Shown here one piece after another: positions 40,891 to 50,417 of a DNA stretch of 64,000 bases. The notes under the pieces were generated by a model. It was given only the letters and a program-made list of their open reading frames with translations. It had not been told where the DNA came from and did not search any database. The stretch lies in the NCBI RefSeq assembly GCF_000244955.1, contig NZ_CM001439.1:1578628-1642627 (forward strand). Reading direction: 5' to 3'. This stretch comes from Saccharomonospora marina XMU15. GTDB taxonomy: Bacteria; Actinomycetota; Actinomycetes; Mycobacteriales; Pseudonocardiaceae. The stretch's first letter is position 1; every line of letters begins with the position of its first letter. Position numbers and translations under genes: made by a program.

Positions 40891-41856
40891 TCACCGGTAC
40901 AGCACCGCCTGGATCTTCGGGTCGTCGATGTTGGTCTTGTCGTACCAGTAGTAGTTGGTGTCGATGCTCTTGGGCAGCTGCTCGCCGTTGATCGCCTTGA
41001 TCGCCGAGCTGACCAGCCTGCGACCCATGTCGATCGGGTCCTGTGTCACCGCGCCCGCCATCACACCGTTCTTGATCGCGTCGATCTGCACCTTGCCGGA
41101 GTCGAAGCCGACCACGGTGATGTTCTTCCTGCCGCTTTCCTGCACGCCCTTGATCACGCCGATGGCGGAGCCCTCGTTGGAGGCGTAGATGCCTGCCAGG
41201 TCCGGGTTCGCCGAGATGATCGACTTGGTGATGTTCGCGGACTCCAGCTGGTCACCACCGCCGTACTGGGCGTCGAGCACGGTGATGCCCGGCGCGTTCT
41301 GCCGCATCCATTCCCTGAACCCGTCGCGCCGGTCGGTGCCGGACTTGCTTGTCTGGTCGTGCACCACCATGGCGACCTTGCCCTTGCCGCCGAGTCGCTG
41401 CGCCATGTGCTTGGCGGCCTCCGCGGCTGCCGCCTTGTTGTCGGTGGCGACGGTGGTCACCGGAACGTCACTGTCCACTCCGGAGTCGAACGCGATCACG
41501 GGGATGTCTTGCGACTTGGCCTGTTGCAGCAGCGGTGCGGCGGCGCGGCTGTCGAGTGCCGCGAATCCGATCGCGTCGGGACTCTTGGCCAGCTCGTTGG
41601 TGAGCATGTTCATCTGCTCCTCCACCTCCTGTTCGGTGGCGGGGCCGACGAAGGTGACCCTGGCGCCCTGCTTGGCGGCCTCCTCTTCCGCGCCCTTCTT
41701 CACCGCCTGCCAGAACTGGTGCTGGAACCCCTTGGAGACGATGGCGACGAAGGGCTGCTCTCCACCACCTGCCGAGTCACCGCCGGAACCACATGCCGCC
41801 GACGTGAGTGTCAGAGTGGCGAGCGCGATCGCCGCGACGAACCGTTTCATCCTCAT
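40891..41856 (-). CDS. Sugar ABC transporter substrate-binding lipoprotein (RbsB family)
   Basis: A 321-residue lipoprotein. The signal ends in LTSAAC with the lipidated Cys at residue 22, followed by a Gly/Ser linker and a periplasmic-binding-protein type 1 fold (VAIVSKGFQHQFWQAVKKGAEEEA, IPVIAFDSGVDSD, GIYASNEGSAIG, VVGFDSGKVQIDAIKNG). It should deliver a monosaccharide, by context L-fucose, to the permease. It is the last gene of the operon, 49 bp after the permease. A terminator hairpin follows. Confidence 0.92.
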   Translation of the reverse strand: MRMKRFVAAIALATLTLTSAACGSGGDSAGGGEQPFVAIVSKGFQHQFWQAVKKGAEEEAAKQGARVTFVGPATEQEVEEQMNMLTNELAKSPDAIGFAALDSRAAAPLLQQAKSQDIPVIAFDSGVDSDVPVTTVATDNKAAAAEAAKHMAQRLGGKGKVAMVVHDQTSKSGTDRRDGFREWMRQNAPGITVLDAQYGGGDQLESANITKSIISANPDLAGIYASNEGSAIGVIKGVQESGRKNITVVGFDSGKVQIDAIKNGVMAGAVTQDPIDMGRRLVSSAIKAINGEQLPKSIDTNYYWYDKTNIDDPKIQAVLYR

Positions 41857-41905
41857 GACCAGATCTCCTTTGTTCTGGTTGCGGGCGCGCGACGGCGTAT
41901 CCGCG

Positions 41906-42913
41906 TTATGCCGCTTTCTTCCTGATCCTGTCCGTGTAGACGGCCACGAGGATCACGCAGCCCAGGATCACGTTCTGCCATTCCTGGGGGATGGACATGA
42001 TCTGCAGCCCGTTGTTGAGCACCGAGATGATGAGTGCCCCGATCAGCGTGCCCAGAATGGAGCCCTTACCCCCGGACAACGACGTGCCTCCGATCACCAC
42101 GGCCGCGATCGCCTGCAACTCGTAGCCCATCCCGGTAGCGGGCTGGGCGGAACCGAGACGGGCGGAGATCATCACACCCGCCAGTCCCGTGAACAGCCCC
42201 GCGAAGGCGTAGATGGCGACCTTCCAGCGACGTACGGCGATACCGGAAAGCTCCGTGGCCTCCTCGTTGCTCCCGATCGCGTAGGTGTAGCGGCCGAGCA
42301 CGCTCTTGGTGAGCAGCAGACCAGCCAGCAGCGCGACCAACAGCAGGATCAACACCGCGTTGGGGAAGTTCAGCCCGGAGACGAGGTTGCCCGTCGACAG
42401 TTCGACGTATCCGGGCACGTCGTTGAAGTAGATGGGCGTGCTGTCGGACAACACGAGCGCGAGCCCTTCGGCCACCAGCATCATCGCCAGCGTCGCGATG
42501 AACGGCGGGATCTTCAGCAGTGCCACGTTCAGGCCGTTGACAAGCCCGATCAGGCCGCCGAACAGGATCGCAGCCGGGACGCCGAGCGCCAGTGGCAGCC
42601 CCAGCTTGACGAGGAACACCCCGGACATCACCGCGCACAGCGCCATCCCGGTGCCGATGGAAAGGTCGATGCCGCCCGCGATGATCACGAACGTGGTGCC
42701 GATGGCGAGCGTACCGATCACCACCGTCGAGAACAGGATGGCCATGAAGTTGCCGTAACTGAGGAAGTACGGGCTGGCCAGCGAGAAGAACGCGTAGATG
42801 ACGACGAGGCTGCCGAACGCGAGCAACTGCTGCAGCCTGCTCTTCAGCGCGGCGGCGAGCCCACCTCGCGGCTGCCGCTGCTGCGCCGAACTCGTGGTCT
42901 TGACCGCTGTCAT
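41906..42913 (-). CDS. Sugar ABC transporter permease (RbsC family)
   Basis: A 335-residue integral membrane protein with about ten helices typical of CUT2 permeases. Landmarks are GNFMAILFSTVVIGTLAIGTTFVIIAGGIDLSIGTGMAL and the EAA-like loop region ELSGIAVRRWKVAIYAFAG. A Gln/Arg-rich N-terminal 25 residues precedes the first helix. The ATG at 42913 overlaps the ATPase stop (ATGA). It forms a CUT2 importer with the flanking ATPase and lipoprotein. Confidence 0.92.
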   Translation of the reverse strand: MTAVKTTSSAQQRQPRGGLAAALKSRLQQLLAFGSLVVIYAFFSLASPYFLSYGNFMAILFSTVVIGTLAIGTTFVIIAGGIDLSIGTGMALCAVMSGVFLVKLGLPLALGVPAAILFGGLIGLVNGLNVALLKIPPFIATLAMMLVAEGLALVLSDSTPIYFNDVPGYVELSTGNLVSGLNFPNAVLILLLVALLAGLLLTKSVLGRYTYAIGSNEEATELSGIAVRRWKVAIYAFAGLFTGLAGVMISARLGSAQPATGMGYELQAIAAVVIGGTSLSGGKGSILGTLIGALIISVLNNGLQIMSIPQEWQNVILGCVILVAVYTDRIRKKAA

Positions 42914-44490
42914 GGCCGCCACGCCTCCCTTACCGGCCCCGTGCCGTCCAGGCCGAGTTCGGCGGCGTCGGCGGGATTCTCGTCGGGCCGCAATGTCGCG
43001 TAATGCATGATGTTCTCCTGACTCGCCTCGTCGGCGTCGAGCACGCGGGTGAGTCGTCCCTCGCTGAGCACGGCGACGCGGTGTGACATGCGCAGGATCT
43101 CCGGCAGCTCGGACGAGATCATGATGATCGATTTGCCTTGCGACGCGAGCTCGTTGAGCACGCCGTAGATCTCTTCCTTCGCGCCGACGTCGATCCCGCG
43201 GGTCGGCTCGTCGAAGATGAGCACGTCGCAGTCCTTGGCCAGCCACTTGGCGATGACCACTTTCTGCTGGTTGCCGCCGGAGAGGTGCTTGGTCTGCTGT
43301 TCCAGCGTCGGGGTCTTGATCCGCAGGGTCCGGACGTACTCGGCCGCCGCAGCCCTCGCCGCCCGGTCGCGCACGAACCCGGCGGTGGTGAACGCCTGGC
43401 GCATAGAGCCGAGCGTGATGTTGGCGGCCACGTCGTGGTCGAGCAGCAGCCCGTACCGTTTGCGGTCCTCGGACAGGTACCCGATGCCCAACCGCGCGGC
43501 CTCGGCCGGATTCGATATGCGCACGGGCTCGCCGTGCAACCGGACAGTGCCGCCTGTCACGGGATCGGCGCCGACCAGCGCCCTCGCCACCTCGGTCCGT
43601 CCCGCTCCCATCAGCCCGGCGAAGCCCAGGATCTCGCCGCGGCGCAGCTCGAACGAGACGTCCTTGAGCAGTTCCTTGGTTCGCAGCCCTCGCACCTGCA
43701 GCACGACGTCGCGGTCGCGCCGCACATCCCGCGGTCCGATGTCGGTGTCCACGCCCCTTCCCACCATCCGCGAGATGATCTGCGAGGTGGTGGCCGATCG
43801 GGCGTCGAGCGTGTCGATGTACTCGCCGTCGCGGATGACCGTCACCCGGTCCGCGATCCGTCGCAGCTCCTCCATGCGGTGGGAGATGTAGATGGCGCCG
43901 GTGCCGGGACGGACGAACGCCCGGATCAGCTCGTGCAATGTGGCCACCTCGGCCTCGTTCAGCGCGGCCGTTGGCTCGTCGAGGATGAGCACCTTCGGCT
44001 CGTGGGCCAGCGCCTTGGCGATCTCCACCAGTTGCTGGTTGGCGACGGTCAGCCCACCGACCACCGCCTTGGGGTCCAGTTTCATCCCCAGTTCGGTCAG
44101 CAGCGCCGCGGCTTGTTGGTTGAGCACGCCTTCGTCCAGCCACATCCGCCACCTGCGCGGTTCGCGGCCGATGAAGATGTTCTGTGCCACCGTCAGGTGC
44201 GGCACCAGGTTGAACTCCTGGTGGATGATGCTGATTCCTCGTTCCAGCGCCTGCCTGGGGCTGCCGACGGCGAGCGGCCTCCCGTCGAGCCGGAACGTGC
44301 CCGCGTCGGCGGTATGGATGCCGGTGAGCAGCTTCATCAGCGTGGACTTGCCCGCGCCGTTCTCGCCGACCAGGGCGAGTACTTCGCCGTGCCGCAGTTC
44401 CAGCCGCATGTCCCGCAGGGCCCGCACGCCGGGGAAGCTCTTGTGCACACCTTCGACTTCCAGCAGCGGGACCGTGGCAGGCTCGGTCAT
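42910..44490 (-). CDS. Sugar ABC transporter ATPase, two nucleotide-binding domains (RbsA family)
   Basis: A 526-residue duplicated ATPase. NBD1 has Walker A GENGAGKST, Walker B VLILDEPTAALNEAE and a variant signature LTVANQQLVEIAKAL. NBD2 has a degenerate Walker A (GLMGAGRTE), a normal signature LSGGNQQKVVIAKWL and Walker B VLIFDEPTRGID. This asymmetry is usual for CUT2 ATPases. ATGA overlaps join it to the fuconolactonase gene upstream and the permease downstream. Confidence 0.93.
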   Translation of the reverse strand: MTEPATVPLLEVEGVHKSFPGVRALRDMRLELRHGEVLALVGENGAGKSTLMKLLTGIHTADAGTFRLDGRPLAVGSPRQALERGISIIHQEFNLVPHLTVAQNIFIGREPRRWRMWLDEGVLNQQAAALLTELGMKLDPKAVVGGLTVANQQLVEIAKALAHEPKVLILDEPTAALNEAEVATLHELIRAFVRPGTGAIYISHRMEELRRIADRVTVIRDGEYIDTLDARSATTSQIISRMVGRGVDTDIGPRDVRRDRDVVLQVRGLRTKELLKDVSFELRRGEILGFAGLMGAGRTEVARALVGADPVTGGTVRLHGEPVRISNPAEAARLGIGYLSEDRKRYGLLLDHDVAANITLGSMRQAFTTAGFVRDRAARAAAAEYVRTLRIKTPTLEQQTKHLSGGNQQKVVIAKWLAKDCDVLIFDEPTRGIDVGAKEEIYGVLNELASQGKSIIMISSELPEILRMSHRVAVLSEGRLTRVLDADEASQENIMHYATLRPDENPADAAELGLDGTGPVREAWRP

Positions 44491-45347
44491 CGCGCGACCT
44501 CCCTGGGGCCGTAGACGGCGTGTGCCGTTGCGTGCAGCAGCCGGGCCCGCTCGGTGGGGGCGAGCTCGCCGATCAGTTCGCTCAGCACCTGCCACATCGG
44601 CTGGTATCCGCCGTGTGGCACGGTCATCGGCCAGTCCCCGCCGTACATCAGCCGGCCGGGGCCGAAATGTTCGAGCGCCGTTTCCCATGCAGGCCGCAGC
44701 GCGCTCACGGTCAGTGGCTGGCCTGCCAGTTGCAGTCCCGACACCTTGGCCACGGTGTTGGGGCGCCGGGCCAGTTCGGCGATCGCCTCGCGCCACGCCG
44801 CGAAGCCCTCGCGGTCGCCGCGTGGTGGCTTACCGAGGTGATCCAGCACGATCCGAAGTGCGGGAAGTGCGGTGGCGAGTTCGGTGGTGGCGGCCAGGTG
44901 CCTCGGCCACGCGTCCGGCACGTCGAAGGGCACCCGGTGATCGGCAAGCAGCGACAGCGAGCGCCTGACCTTCGGCATGGCGAGGAAGTCGGCGCGCGGG
45001 TCGTCGTGCACCAGGTGCCGAACCCCTCGAAACGCCGGATGTGGCAGCAGATTGTCCAGCTGGCGTTGTGCGGTTCCCGGCTCGTCGAGCTTGATCCAGC
45101 CGACCACACCGGTGATCCACGGCTGCGCCTCGGCCTGCCGCAGCATGAACTCGGTGTCACGAGCGGAGTCCTCGGCCTGCACCAGGATCGCCGAGCCGAT
45201 CCCGGCCTCGTCCAGTTCCGCTTTCGCCTGCTCGGCGGTGAAGGTGGCATGCAGCGGGCTGCCACGGGGCAGCCAGCCGTACTCGCTCACCTGCAGGTCC
45301 CACAGGTGCAGGTGGGTGTCCACAATGGTGCCGACGTCGCCGGTCAT
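44487..45347 (-). CDS. L-fuconolactonase-like amidohydrolase
   Basis: A 286-residue amidohydrolase-superfamily TIM barrel with the HxH metal motif in VDTHLHLWD at the N-terminus, later VRHLVHDDP, IVLDHLGKPP and RLMYGGDWPM (Asp ligand). It belongs to the 2-pyrone-dicarboxylate lactonase-like group used for L-fuconolactone and L-rhamnonolactone. With the neighbouring dehydrogenase and dehydratase it should open L-fucono-lactone to L-fuconate. ATG 45347 overlaps the AKR stop; its stop overlaps the ATPase start. Confidence 0.88.
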   Translation of the reverse strand: MTGDVGTIVDTHLHLWDLQVSEYGWLPRGSPLHATFTAEQAKAELDEAGIGSAILVQAEDSARDTEFMLRQAEAQPWITGVVGWIKLDEPGTAQRQLDNLLPHPAFRGVRHLVHDDPRADFLAMPKVRRSLSLLADHRVPFDVPDAWPRHLAATTELATALPALRIVLDHLGKPPRGDREGFAAWREAIAELARRPNTVAKVSGLQLAGQPLTVSALRPAWETALEHFGPGRLMYGGDWPMTVPHGGYQPMWQVLSELIGELAPTERARLLHATAHAVYGPREVAR

Positions 45348-46294
45348 AGCCGCGTCAGTCCCTTGTCCCGCAGTACGGTCCACAGTTCCTCCGGAACCGG
45401 GGTGGCCAGCCGCCGCTGGTTGGCGCGCACGTGATCGGGCGCGGCCGCGCCGGTGAGAACGGTACGGACCAGCGGCTCGCGCAGCGAGAACGCCAGCGCG
45501 GCCGTGGGCAGGTCCGTTCCGTGCTCGGCGCAGACCTCGGCGATGGCGCGCGCCTTGGCCAGCACGTCGGCGGGCACCGGACCGTACTCGTACCTGTCGT
45601 CGGCCGACGGCCAGGTGGCGGCGAGCAGCCCGGAGTTGAACACGCCCGCGTTCACGATCGCGACACCGTGATCGCGGCAGCGCGGAATCAACTCCTCCAG
45701 CGCGGGCTGCTCCAGCAACGTGAACCGGCCCGCGACCAGCACCAGGTCGAGCAGCTCGTAGCGCACCGCCCGCACCAGCGCGTCGGTGGATTTCGAACCG
45801 ACGCCGATCGCCGAGACCACGCCTTCCTCACGCAGCGCGGCGAGTGCGGGCAGGCCCTGTTCCAGTGCGGGTGCCAGTTCGTACTCGTCCGGGTCGTGCA
45901 GGTAGAGCACGTCGACGGACTCCATGCCGAGGCGAAGCAGCGACTCCTCGAGGCAGCGGCGCACCCCGCCGGATGTGAAGTCCCAGACCCTGCGGGCGTC
46001 CGCGGGAACCGCATAGTGGTTGGCCAGGTCCAGCCGGTCGGCGCCGGCCGGGTCGGGCACCAGCAGCCTGCCCACCTTCGTCGAGACCACGAATTCCGAG
46101 CGCCGCTTGGTGGCAAGGAACGCGCCGAGCCTGCGTTCGGCGAGGCCGAGTCCGTAGTGCGGTGCGGTGTCGAAGTAACGGACGCCGCACTCCCACGCGG
46201 CGTCGAGCACCGCCCATGCCTGCTCGTCGGACATCGGCTCGTAGAGATTGCCAAGGCCCGCCGTGCCGAGCGAGAAGCGGCCGAGGTCAAGCAT
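45344..46294 (-). CDS. Aldo/keto reductase, probable L-fucose (threo-aldose) dehydrogenase
   Basis: A 316-residue AKR barrel with the catalytic set Asp (YFDTAPHYG), Tyr in the same segment, Lys (VSTKVGRLL) and His ([10 protein letters not shown]). Motifs [19 protein letters not shown] and the absence of the beta-hairpin extension fit D-threo-aldose 1-dehydrogenase/L-fucose dehydrogenase, which gives L-fuconolactone. It overlaps the fuconate dehydratase gene by 8 bp and the lactonase gene by ATGA. Confidence 0.88.
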   Translation of the reverse strand: MLDLGRFSLGTAGLGNLYEPMSDEQAWAVLDAAWECGVRYFDTAPHYGLGLAERRLGAFLATKRRSEFVVSTKVGRLLVPDPAGADRLDLANHYAVPADARRVWDFTSGGVRRCLEESLLRLGMESVDVLYLHDPDEYELAPALEQGLPALAALREEGVVSAIGVGSKSTDALVRAVRYELLDLVLVAGRFTLLEQPALEELIPRCRDHGVAIVNAGVFNSGLLAATWPSADDRYEYGPVPADVLAKARAIAEVCAEHGTDLPTAALAFSLREPLVRTVLTGAAAPDHVRANQRRLATPVPEELWTVLRDKGLTRL

Positions 46295-47564
46295 GGGTGT
46301 ACTCCGCGATGGAGGTCGGGTACATCTCGGTGCCTGCACCCGGTGCCGCCGGAGCGAGATAGCGGCCGCCACGCACATCGACGGGTGTCACGAAGTGCTC
46401 GTGCAGGTGGTCGACGAACTCGATGACGCGGCCGTCGAGGCTGCCCGAGACGGCGACGAAGTCGAACATCGCCAGGTGCTGCACCGCTTCACACAGGCCG
46501 ACCCCGCCCGCGTGTGGGCACACCGGAACACCGAACTTCGCGGCCAGCAACAGGATCGCGATGTTCTCGTTCACACCTGCCACCCGGGTGGCGTCCAGTT
46601 GCAGCACGCTGAGCCCTCCCGACTGCAGGAGTTGCTTGAACACCACCCGGTTGGCGATGTGCTCTCCGGTGGCCACGGGCACCGGCGCCACTGCCTTGGC
46701 GATCGCCGCGTGCGCGAGCACGTCGTCGGGGCTCGTCGGTTCCTCGACCCACGCGATGTCGAATCGTGCCAGTGCCTTCGTCCAGCGGATCGCCTCCGCG
46801 ACGTCCCAGCGCTGGTTGGCGTCCACGGCGATCTTGATGTCGGGCCCGCAGATGTCGCGTGCGATGCGCAATCTGCGTAGGTCGTCGTCGAGGTCGGCAC
46901 CCACCTTGAGCTTGATGTGGGTGAAGCCCTGCTCGATGGCTTCGCGGCACAGCTTGGCCAGTTTGTCGTCGTCGTAGCCGAGCCAGCCCGGTGTGGTGGT
47001 GTAGGCGGGGTAGCCCTGTGCCAGCAGCCGCGTCTCACGCTCGGCGCGGCCCGGTTCGGCCGACCGCAGCAGGGCCAGCGCGTCCTCTCTGGTGAGCGCG
47101 TCGGTGAGGTACCGGAAGTCGATCAGGTCGACGATCTCTTCCGGCGAGAGCGACGAAAGCAGCCGCCACAACGGAACCCCGGCGCGTTTGGCCTTGAGGT
47201 CCCACAGCGCGTTCACCGCTGCGCCGATCGCCATGTGCATGATCCCCTTCTCGGGGCCGAGCCAGCGCAGTTGGGAGTCGTGCACCAACTCCCGCCACAC
47301 GCCGCCGAGGTCGTCGAGGGTTTCGGCGACGTCGCGGCCGACGAGGTGACCTTCCAGCGCGCGCAGCGCGGCGACCTGTACGTCGTTGCCCCTGCCGATG
47401 GTGAAGACGAAGCCGTGGCCTTCGAGGCCGTCGGCGGCGTCGGTGCGCAGCCGCACGTAGCTGGCGGAGTAGTCCGGGTCGGGGTTCATCGCGTCCGATC
47501 CGTCCAGCGTCTTCGACGTCGGGAACCGAATGTCGTGCGTTTGCAGTGCGATGATTCGCGCCAC
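46287..47564 (-). CDS. L-fuconate dehydratase (enolase superfamily)
   Basis: A 425-residue mandelate-racemase-type enolase converting L-fuconate to 2-keto-3-deoxy-L-fuconate. Barrel motifs: base lysines in HIKLKVG, metal ligands in [15 protein letters not shown] and ATGEHIANR, and the His/Asp-side segment [11 protein letters not shown]. The N-terminal capping domain contains [11 protein letters not shown] and [15 protein letters not shown], typical of fuconate dehydratases. GTG start at 47564. It is the first gene of the seven-kilobase minus-strand fucose operon; a palindrome at 47614-47624 is a candidate operator. Confidence 0.93.
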   Translation of the reverse strand: MARIIALQTHDIRFPTSKTLDGSDAMNPDPDYSASYVRLRTDAADGLEGHGFVFTIGRGNDVQVAALRALEGHLVGRDVAETLDDLGGVWRELVHDSQLRWLGPEKGIMHMAIGAAVNALWDLKAKRAGVPLWRLLSSLSPEEIVDLIDFRYLTDALTREDALALLRSAEPGRAERETRLLAQGYPAYTTTPGWLGYDDDKLAKLCREAIEQGFTHIKLKVGADLDDDLRRLRIARDICGPDIKIAVDANQRWDVAEAIRWTKALARFDIAWVEEPTSPDDVLAHAAIAKAVAPVPVATGEHIANRVVFKQLLQSGGLSVLQLDATRVAGVNENIAILLLAAKFGVPVCPHAGGVGLCEAVQHLAMFDFVAVSGSLDGRVIEFVDHLHEHFVTPVDVRGGRYLAPAAPGAGTEMYPTSIAEYTHA

Positions 47565-47613
47565 GGACCGACCGCCTTCGTCGTATGGTCTCTGTCACTG
47601 CGGCGAACCCTAG

Positions 47614-47624
47614 ACATCCGATGT
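47614..47624. promoter_or_regulatory. Candidate FadR/GntR operator in the fucose divergent promoter
   Basis: ACATC-C-GATGT is a perfect 5-1-5 palindrome in the 154-bp gap between the divergent fuconate dehydratase and hydrolase genes. A near copy (ACATCCGATCT) precedes the mutarotase/regulator operon at 50418-50428, so both operons share the element. Confidence 0.55.
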
Positions 47625-47718
47625 ATATACCGTCAAGGTTCATCCCTGTCGCTGTGGACGTTCATGATCTAGAGTCCGGTTCGGGAAGACACCCGACCAA
47701 TGAAGGTGAGGGTCTGTT

Positions 47719-48576
47719 GTGAAGCTCGCCCGGTTCGGACCGCAGGGTGCGGAGCGTCCCGCCGTGCTCGATCGAGGAGAGGTCTACGACCTCGGCGGGC
47801 TCACCGCCGACGTGGACGGCGCGTTCCTCGCCTCGGGTGGCATCGAGCGGGCGCGCACAGCGCTGGCGCAGCGGCAGTTGCCGGTGCTGCCGCAGCAGGC
47901 GCGGTCACGAGTCGCGGCGCCCGTCGCCAGGCCGAGCGCGGTGATCTGCGTCGGCATGAACTATGCCGAGCACGCCGCCGAGTCGGGCTCGCGGCCGCCG
48001 AGCACACCGATCCTGTTCCTCAAGACGCCCAACACCGTCGTCGGTCCCGAGGACCCGGTCGCCATCCCACCCGGCAGCGAGCGCACCGACTGGGAGGTCG
48101 AACTGGGCGTGGTCATCGGCAAGCGCGCCTACCGGCTGGCTTCCGTCGAGCAGAGCATGGAACACGTGGCCGGATTCGTCATCGGCAACGACGTCTCCGA
48201 GCGGCGACACCAGTTGGAGGACTCCGGCGGGCAGTGGAGCAAGGGCAAGTGCGCCCCGGGCTTCATGCCGACCGGTCCGTGGCTGGTCACCCCCGACGAG
48301 GTGGACCACACCGGGCTGCGGTTGCGCAGTTGGGTCAACGGAGAGCCGAGGCAGGACTCCACCACCGCCGACATGGTGTTCGGCGTGGAGTACCTCGTGT
48401 GGCACATCAGTGCCTACCTGGCACTCGAACCGGGTGATCTGGTGATGACGGGAACGCCGCAGGGCGTCGCGCTGTCCGGCCGGTTTCCCTACCTGCGGCC
48501 GGGCGACGTGGTGGAACTGGAGATCGAGGGCCTCGGCAGGCAGCGGCAACGATTCGTGGCGGGAGAACAGGAGTAG
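47719..48576 (+). CDS. Fumarylacetoacetate-hydrolase-family protein, probable 2,4-diketo-3-deoxy-L-fuconate hydrolase
   Basis: A 285-residue FAH-fold hydrolase. Conserved segments are CVGMNYAEHAAESG, DWEVELGVVIGKRAYR (metal Glu residues), FVIGNDVSERRHQLE (metal Asp), QWSKGKCAPGFMPTGPWLV and MTGTPQGVALS. In the L-fucose pathway it should split 2,4-diketo-3-deoxy-L-fuconate to pyruvate and L-lactate. It is divergent from the dehydratase operon and cotranscribed with the following SDR. GTG start at 47719, with GAAGGTGAGGG upstream. Confidence 0.9.
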   Translation: MKLARFGPQGAERPAVLDRGEVYDLGGLTADVDGAFLASGGIERARTALAQRQLPVLPQQARSRVAAPVARPSAVICVGMNYAEHAAESGSRPPSTPILFLKTPNTVVGPEDPVAIPPGSERTDWEVELGVVIGKRAYRLASVEQSMEHVAGFVIGNDVSERRHQLEDSGGQWSKGKCAPGFMPTGPWLVTPDEVDHTGLRLRSWVNGEPRQDSTTADMVFGVEYLVWHISAYLALEPGDLVMTGTPQGVALSGRFPYLRPGDVVELEIEGLGRQRQRFVAGEQE

Positions 48577-48579
48577 GCC

Positions 48580-49329
48580 ATGGCCGAGTTCACGGGACTG
48601 GTTGCCGCGGTGACCGGTGGCGCATCGGGGATCGGCGCCGCGGTGGTGGCCGAACTGCGGCAGCGGGGTGCCGAAGTCGCGGCACTGGACGTGTCGCCGG
48701 TCGATGCCGAGGGCGTCTTCGGTGTGCGCGCCGACGTCACCGACGATGATTCGGTCCGCGCGGGGATCGCCGCCGTGGTGGAGCGGTTCGGCGGCCTGGA
48801 CATCCTGGTCAACAACGCCGGGGTGGGGGCACAGGGCACGGTCGCCGACAACGACGACGCGGAGTGGCTGCGGGTGCTCGACGTCAATCTGCTCGGCGTG
48901 GTGCGGACCAGCCGAGCGGCGCTGCCGCACCTGCGGCGGTCGAAGGCCGCGGCCATCGTGAACATCGGATCAATCGTGGCGACGGCGGGCTTGCCGCAGC
49001 GGGCGCTCTACAGCGCCACGAAGGGAGCCGTCACCGCGCTGACCCGGGCGATGGCGGTCGACCACCTCCCGGAGGGTATTCGCGTCAACTGCGTCCATCC
49101 CGGAACCGCCGACACACCGTGGATCGCCAGGTTGCTCGACGCCGCCGACGATCCCGACGCCGAGCGGGCGGCGCTGCGCGCGAGGCAACCACACGGCAGG
49201 CTGGTCGCTGCCGAAGAGATCGCGCACGCCGTCGCCTACCTCGCCGGCCCACTGGCGTCCTCCACCAACGGTGTGGGGCTGGCCGTGGACGGCGGGATGC
49301 AGGAACTGCGGCCGCGCCCACGCCACTGA
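48580..49329 (+). CDS. SDR, probable 2-keto-3-deoxy-L-fuconate dehydrogenase
   Basis: A 249-residue classical SDR: TGGASGIGAAVV, DILVNNAGVGAQG, NIGSIVATAG (Ser) and YSATK, with a Rossmann Asp (LDVS) favouring NAD+. By context it oxidises C4 of 2-keto-3-deoxy-L-fuconate to the diketo product used by the hydrolase encoded 3 bp upstream. It is convergent with the regulator gene, 12 bp away. Confidence 0.9.
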   Translation: MAEFTGLVAAVTGGASGIGAAVVAELRQRGAEVAALDVSPVDAEGVFGVRADVTDDDSVRAGIAAVVERFGGLDILVNNAGVGAQGTVADNDDAEWLRVLDVNLLGVVRTSRAALPHLRRSKAAAIVNIGSIVATAGLPQRALYSATKGAVTALTRAMAVDHLPEGIRVNCVHPGTADTPWIARLLDAADDPDAERAALRARQPHGRLVAAEEIAHAVAYLAGPLASSTNGVGLAVDGGMQELRPRPRH

Positions 49330-49341
49330 CGACCCGAACAC

Positions 49342-50025
49342 TCAGATCTGTTCCACCAGGGTTTGCCGGATCCACTGCTCCACGCCAGCGATGTGTACGG
49401 TCGCCCACGCCCGTGCCACGTCGGGCTGCCGGTCCGAAAGCGCCCGCTGGATCGCGCGGTGCTCGGTGAGTGTGCGCTCGACCGCGGCCTCCTGTGTGAT
49501 GCCTCGCCACGTGCGTGCGCGCTGGGTACGGCCGGAGACGCTGTCGACGAACGAGCACAGCACCTGGTTACCTGAGCCCGCCGCGATGCGGTGATGGAAC
49601 TCCAGGTCGTTGACCACCAGCTGTTCCACGGTGGGCCGGTCGCCGAGCGAGTCGAGCAGCACGGCCAGTTCGTCGATGTCGTGCTTGGGCATGGTGAGTG
49701 CGGCCATCGCGGTGGCCTCGGGTTCGAGGATGCGTCGCACCTCGAGGAACTGCAGCACGGTGTCGTCGCGGTGAAAGTCCACGACGAAACCCATCGCGTC
49801 CATCAGCAGCGCGGGTTCCAGGCTCGTCACGTATGTGCCGTCGCCCTGCCGGACGTCGAGCACGTGAATGAGCGACAGCGCGCGGACGGCCTCACGCAGC
49901 GAGTTGCGTGACAGTCCGAGCCGGTCGGCGAGGTCGGCCTCGCGCGGCAACCGGTCTCCTGGGCGCAACTCCCCGTCGACGATCATCTGCTTGATCGCCT
50001 CGATCGCGTCGTCGGTGACCGACAT
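49342..50025 (-). CDS. FadR-subfamily GntR regulator of the fucose locus
   Basis: A 227-residue regulator: a GntR winged helix (residues about 5-70, GELRPGDRLPREADLADRLGLSRNSLREAVRAL) and an all-helical FCD domain with metal-site pattern NDLEFHHRIA and later His residues (TEHRAIQ, VHIAGVEQW). FCD domains usually bind a small carboxylate or sugar acid, here perhaps L-fuconate or a keto-deoxy derivative. It lies in an operon with the mutarotase; operator-like sites precede both that operon and the catabolic genes. Confidence 0.9.
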   Translation of the reverse strand: MSVTDDAIEAIKQMIVDGELRPGDRLPREADLADRLGLSRNSLREAVRALSLIHVLDVRQGDGTYVTSLEPALLMDAMGFVVDFHRDDTVLQFLEVRRILEPEATAMAALTMPKHDIDELAVLLDSLGDRPTVEQLVVNDLEFHHRIAAGSGNQVLCSFVDSVSGRTQRARTWRGITQEAAVERTLTEHRAIQRALSDRQPDVARAWATVHIAGVEQWIRQTLVEQI

Positions 50026-50039
50026 GGTGCCTAGCCCCT

Positions 50040-50384
50040 TCACTCGCCCCGGTCGCGGCCGAGGCCGAGCTGTTCGGCGAGGCTCCACAGCAAGGCGATG
50101 CCGTCGTCGCCGCCGGAGTAGTCGTCCGCCTTCTCGTGCAGCGGCCCCACCGTGGCCTGCCAGCGCATGTTGCCGGGGTGGTCGCGCAAGGCGGCGCGCA
50201 TCGCCTTGTAGTCGGCCACGTCGACGAGGTGGAACAGGTGCCTGCCGTCCCGCCAGATCCGCCAGTCCCGCACGCCGTGTTCGGCAAGCGCCGCCGCGAC
50301 ATCCGATGGGATGCTGGCGTGCAGGGCTTCGTAGTCCAGCTCCCTTCCTGGCTTCAGTACGGTGTGCAGGGCGATCTGCGGCAT
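50040..50384 (-). CDS. L-rhamnose/L-fucose mutarotase (RhaM family)
   Basis: A 114-residue dimeric alpha/beta ferredoxin-like protein that interconverts alpha and beta anomers of a 6-deoxysugar. RhaM-type landmarks are LKPGRELDYEALHASIPSDVAAALAEHGVRDWRIW, LFHLVDVADYKAM and NMRWQATVGPLHE, with the catalytic His and active-site Trp retained. In this locus L-fucose is the likely substrate. ATG 50384 is preferred, with GGGAG 5 bp upstream; GTG 50390 is possible. Confidence 0.87.
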   Translation of the reverse strand: MPQIALHTVLKPGRELDYEALHASIPSDVAAALAEHGVRDWRIWRDGRHLFHLVDVADYKAMRAALRDHPGNMRWQATVGPLHEKADDYSGGDDGIALLWSLAEQLGLGRDRGE

Positions 50385-50417
50385 CGGCACTCCCTTGGTC
50401 GAGAATGCCGCCAGAAT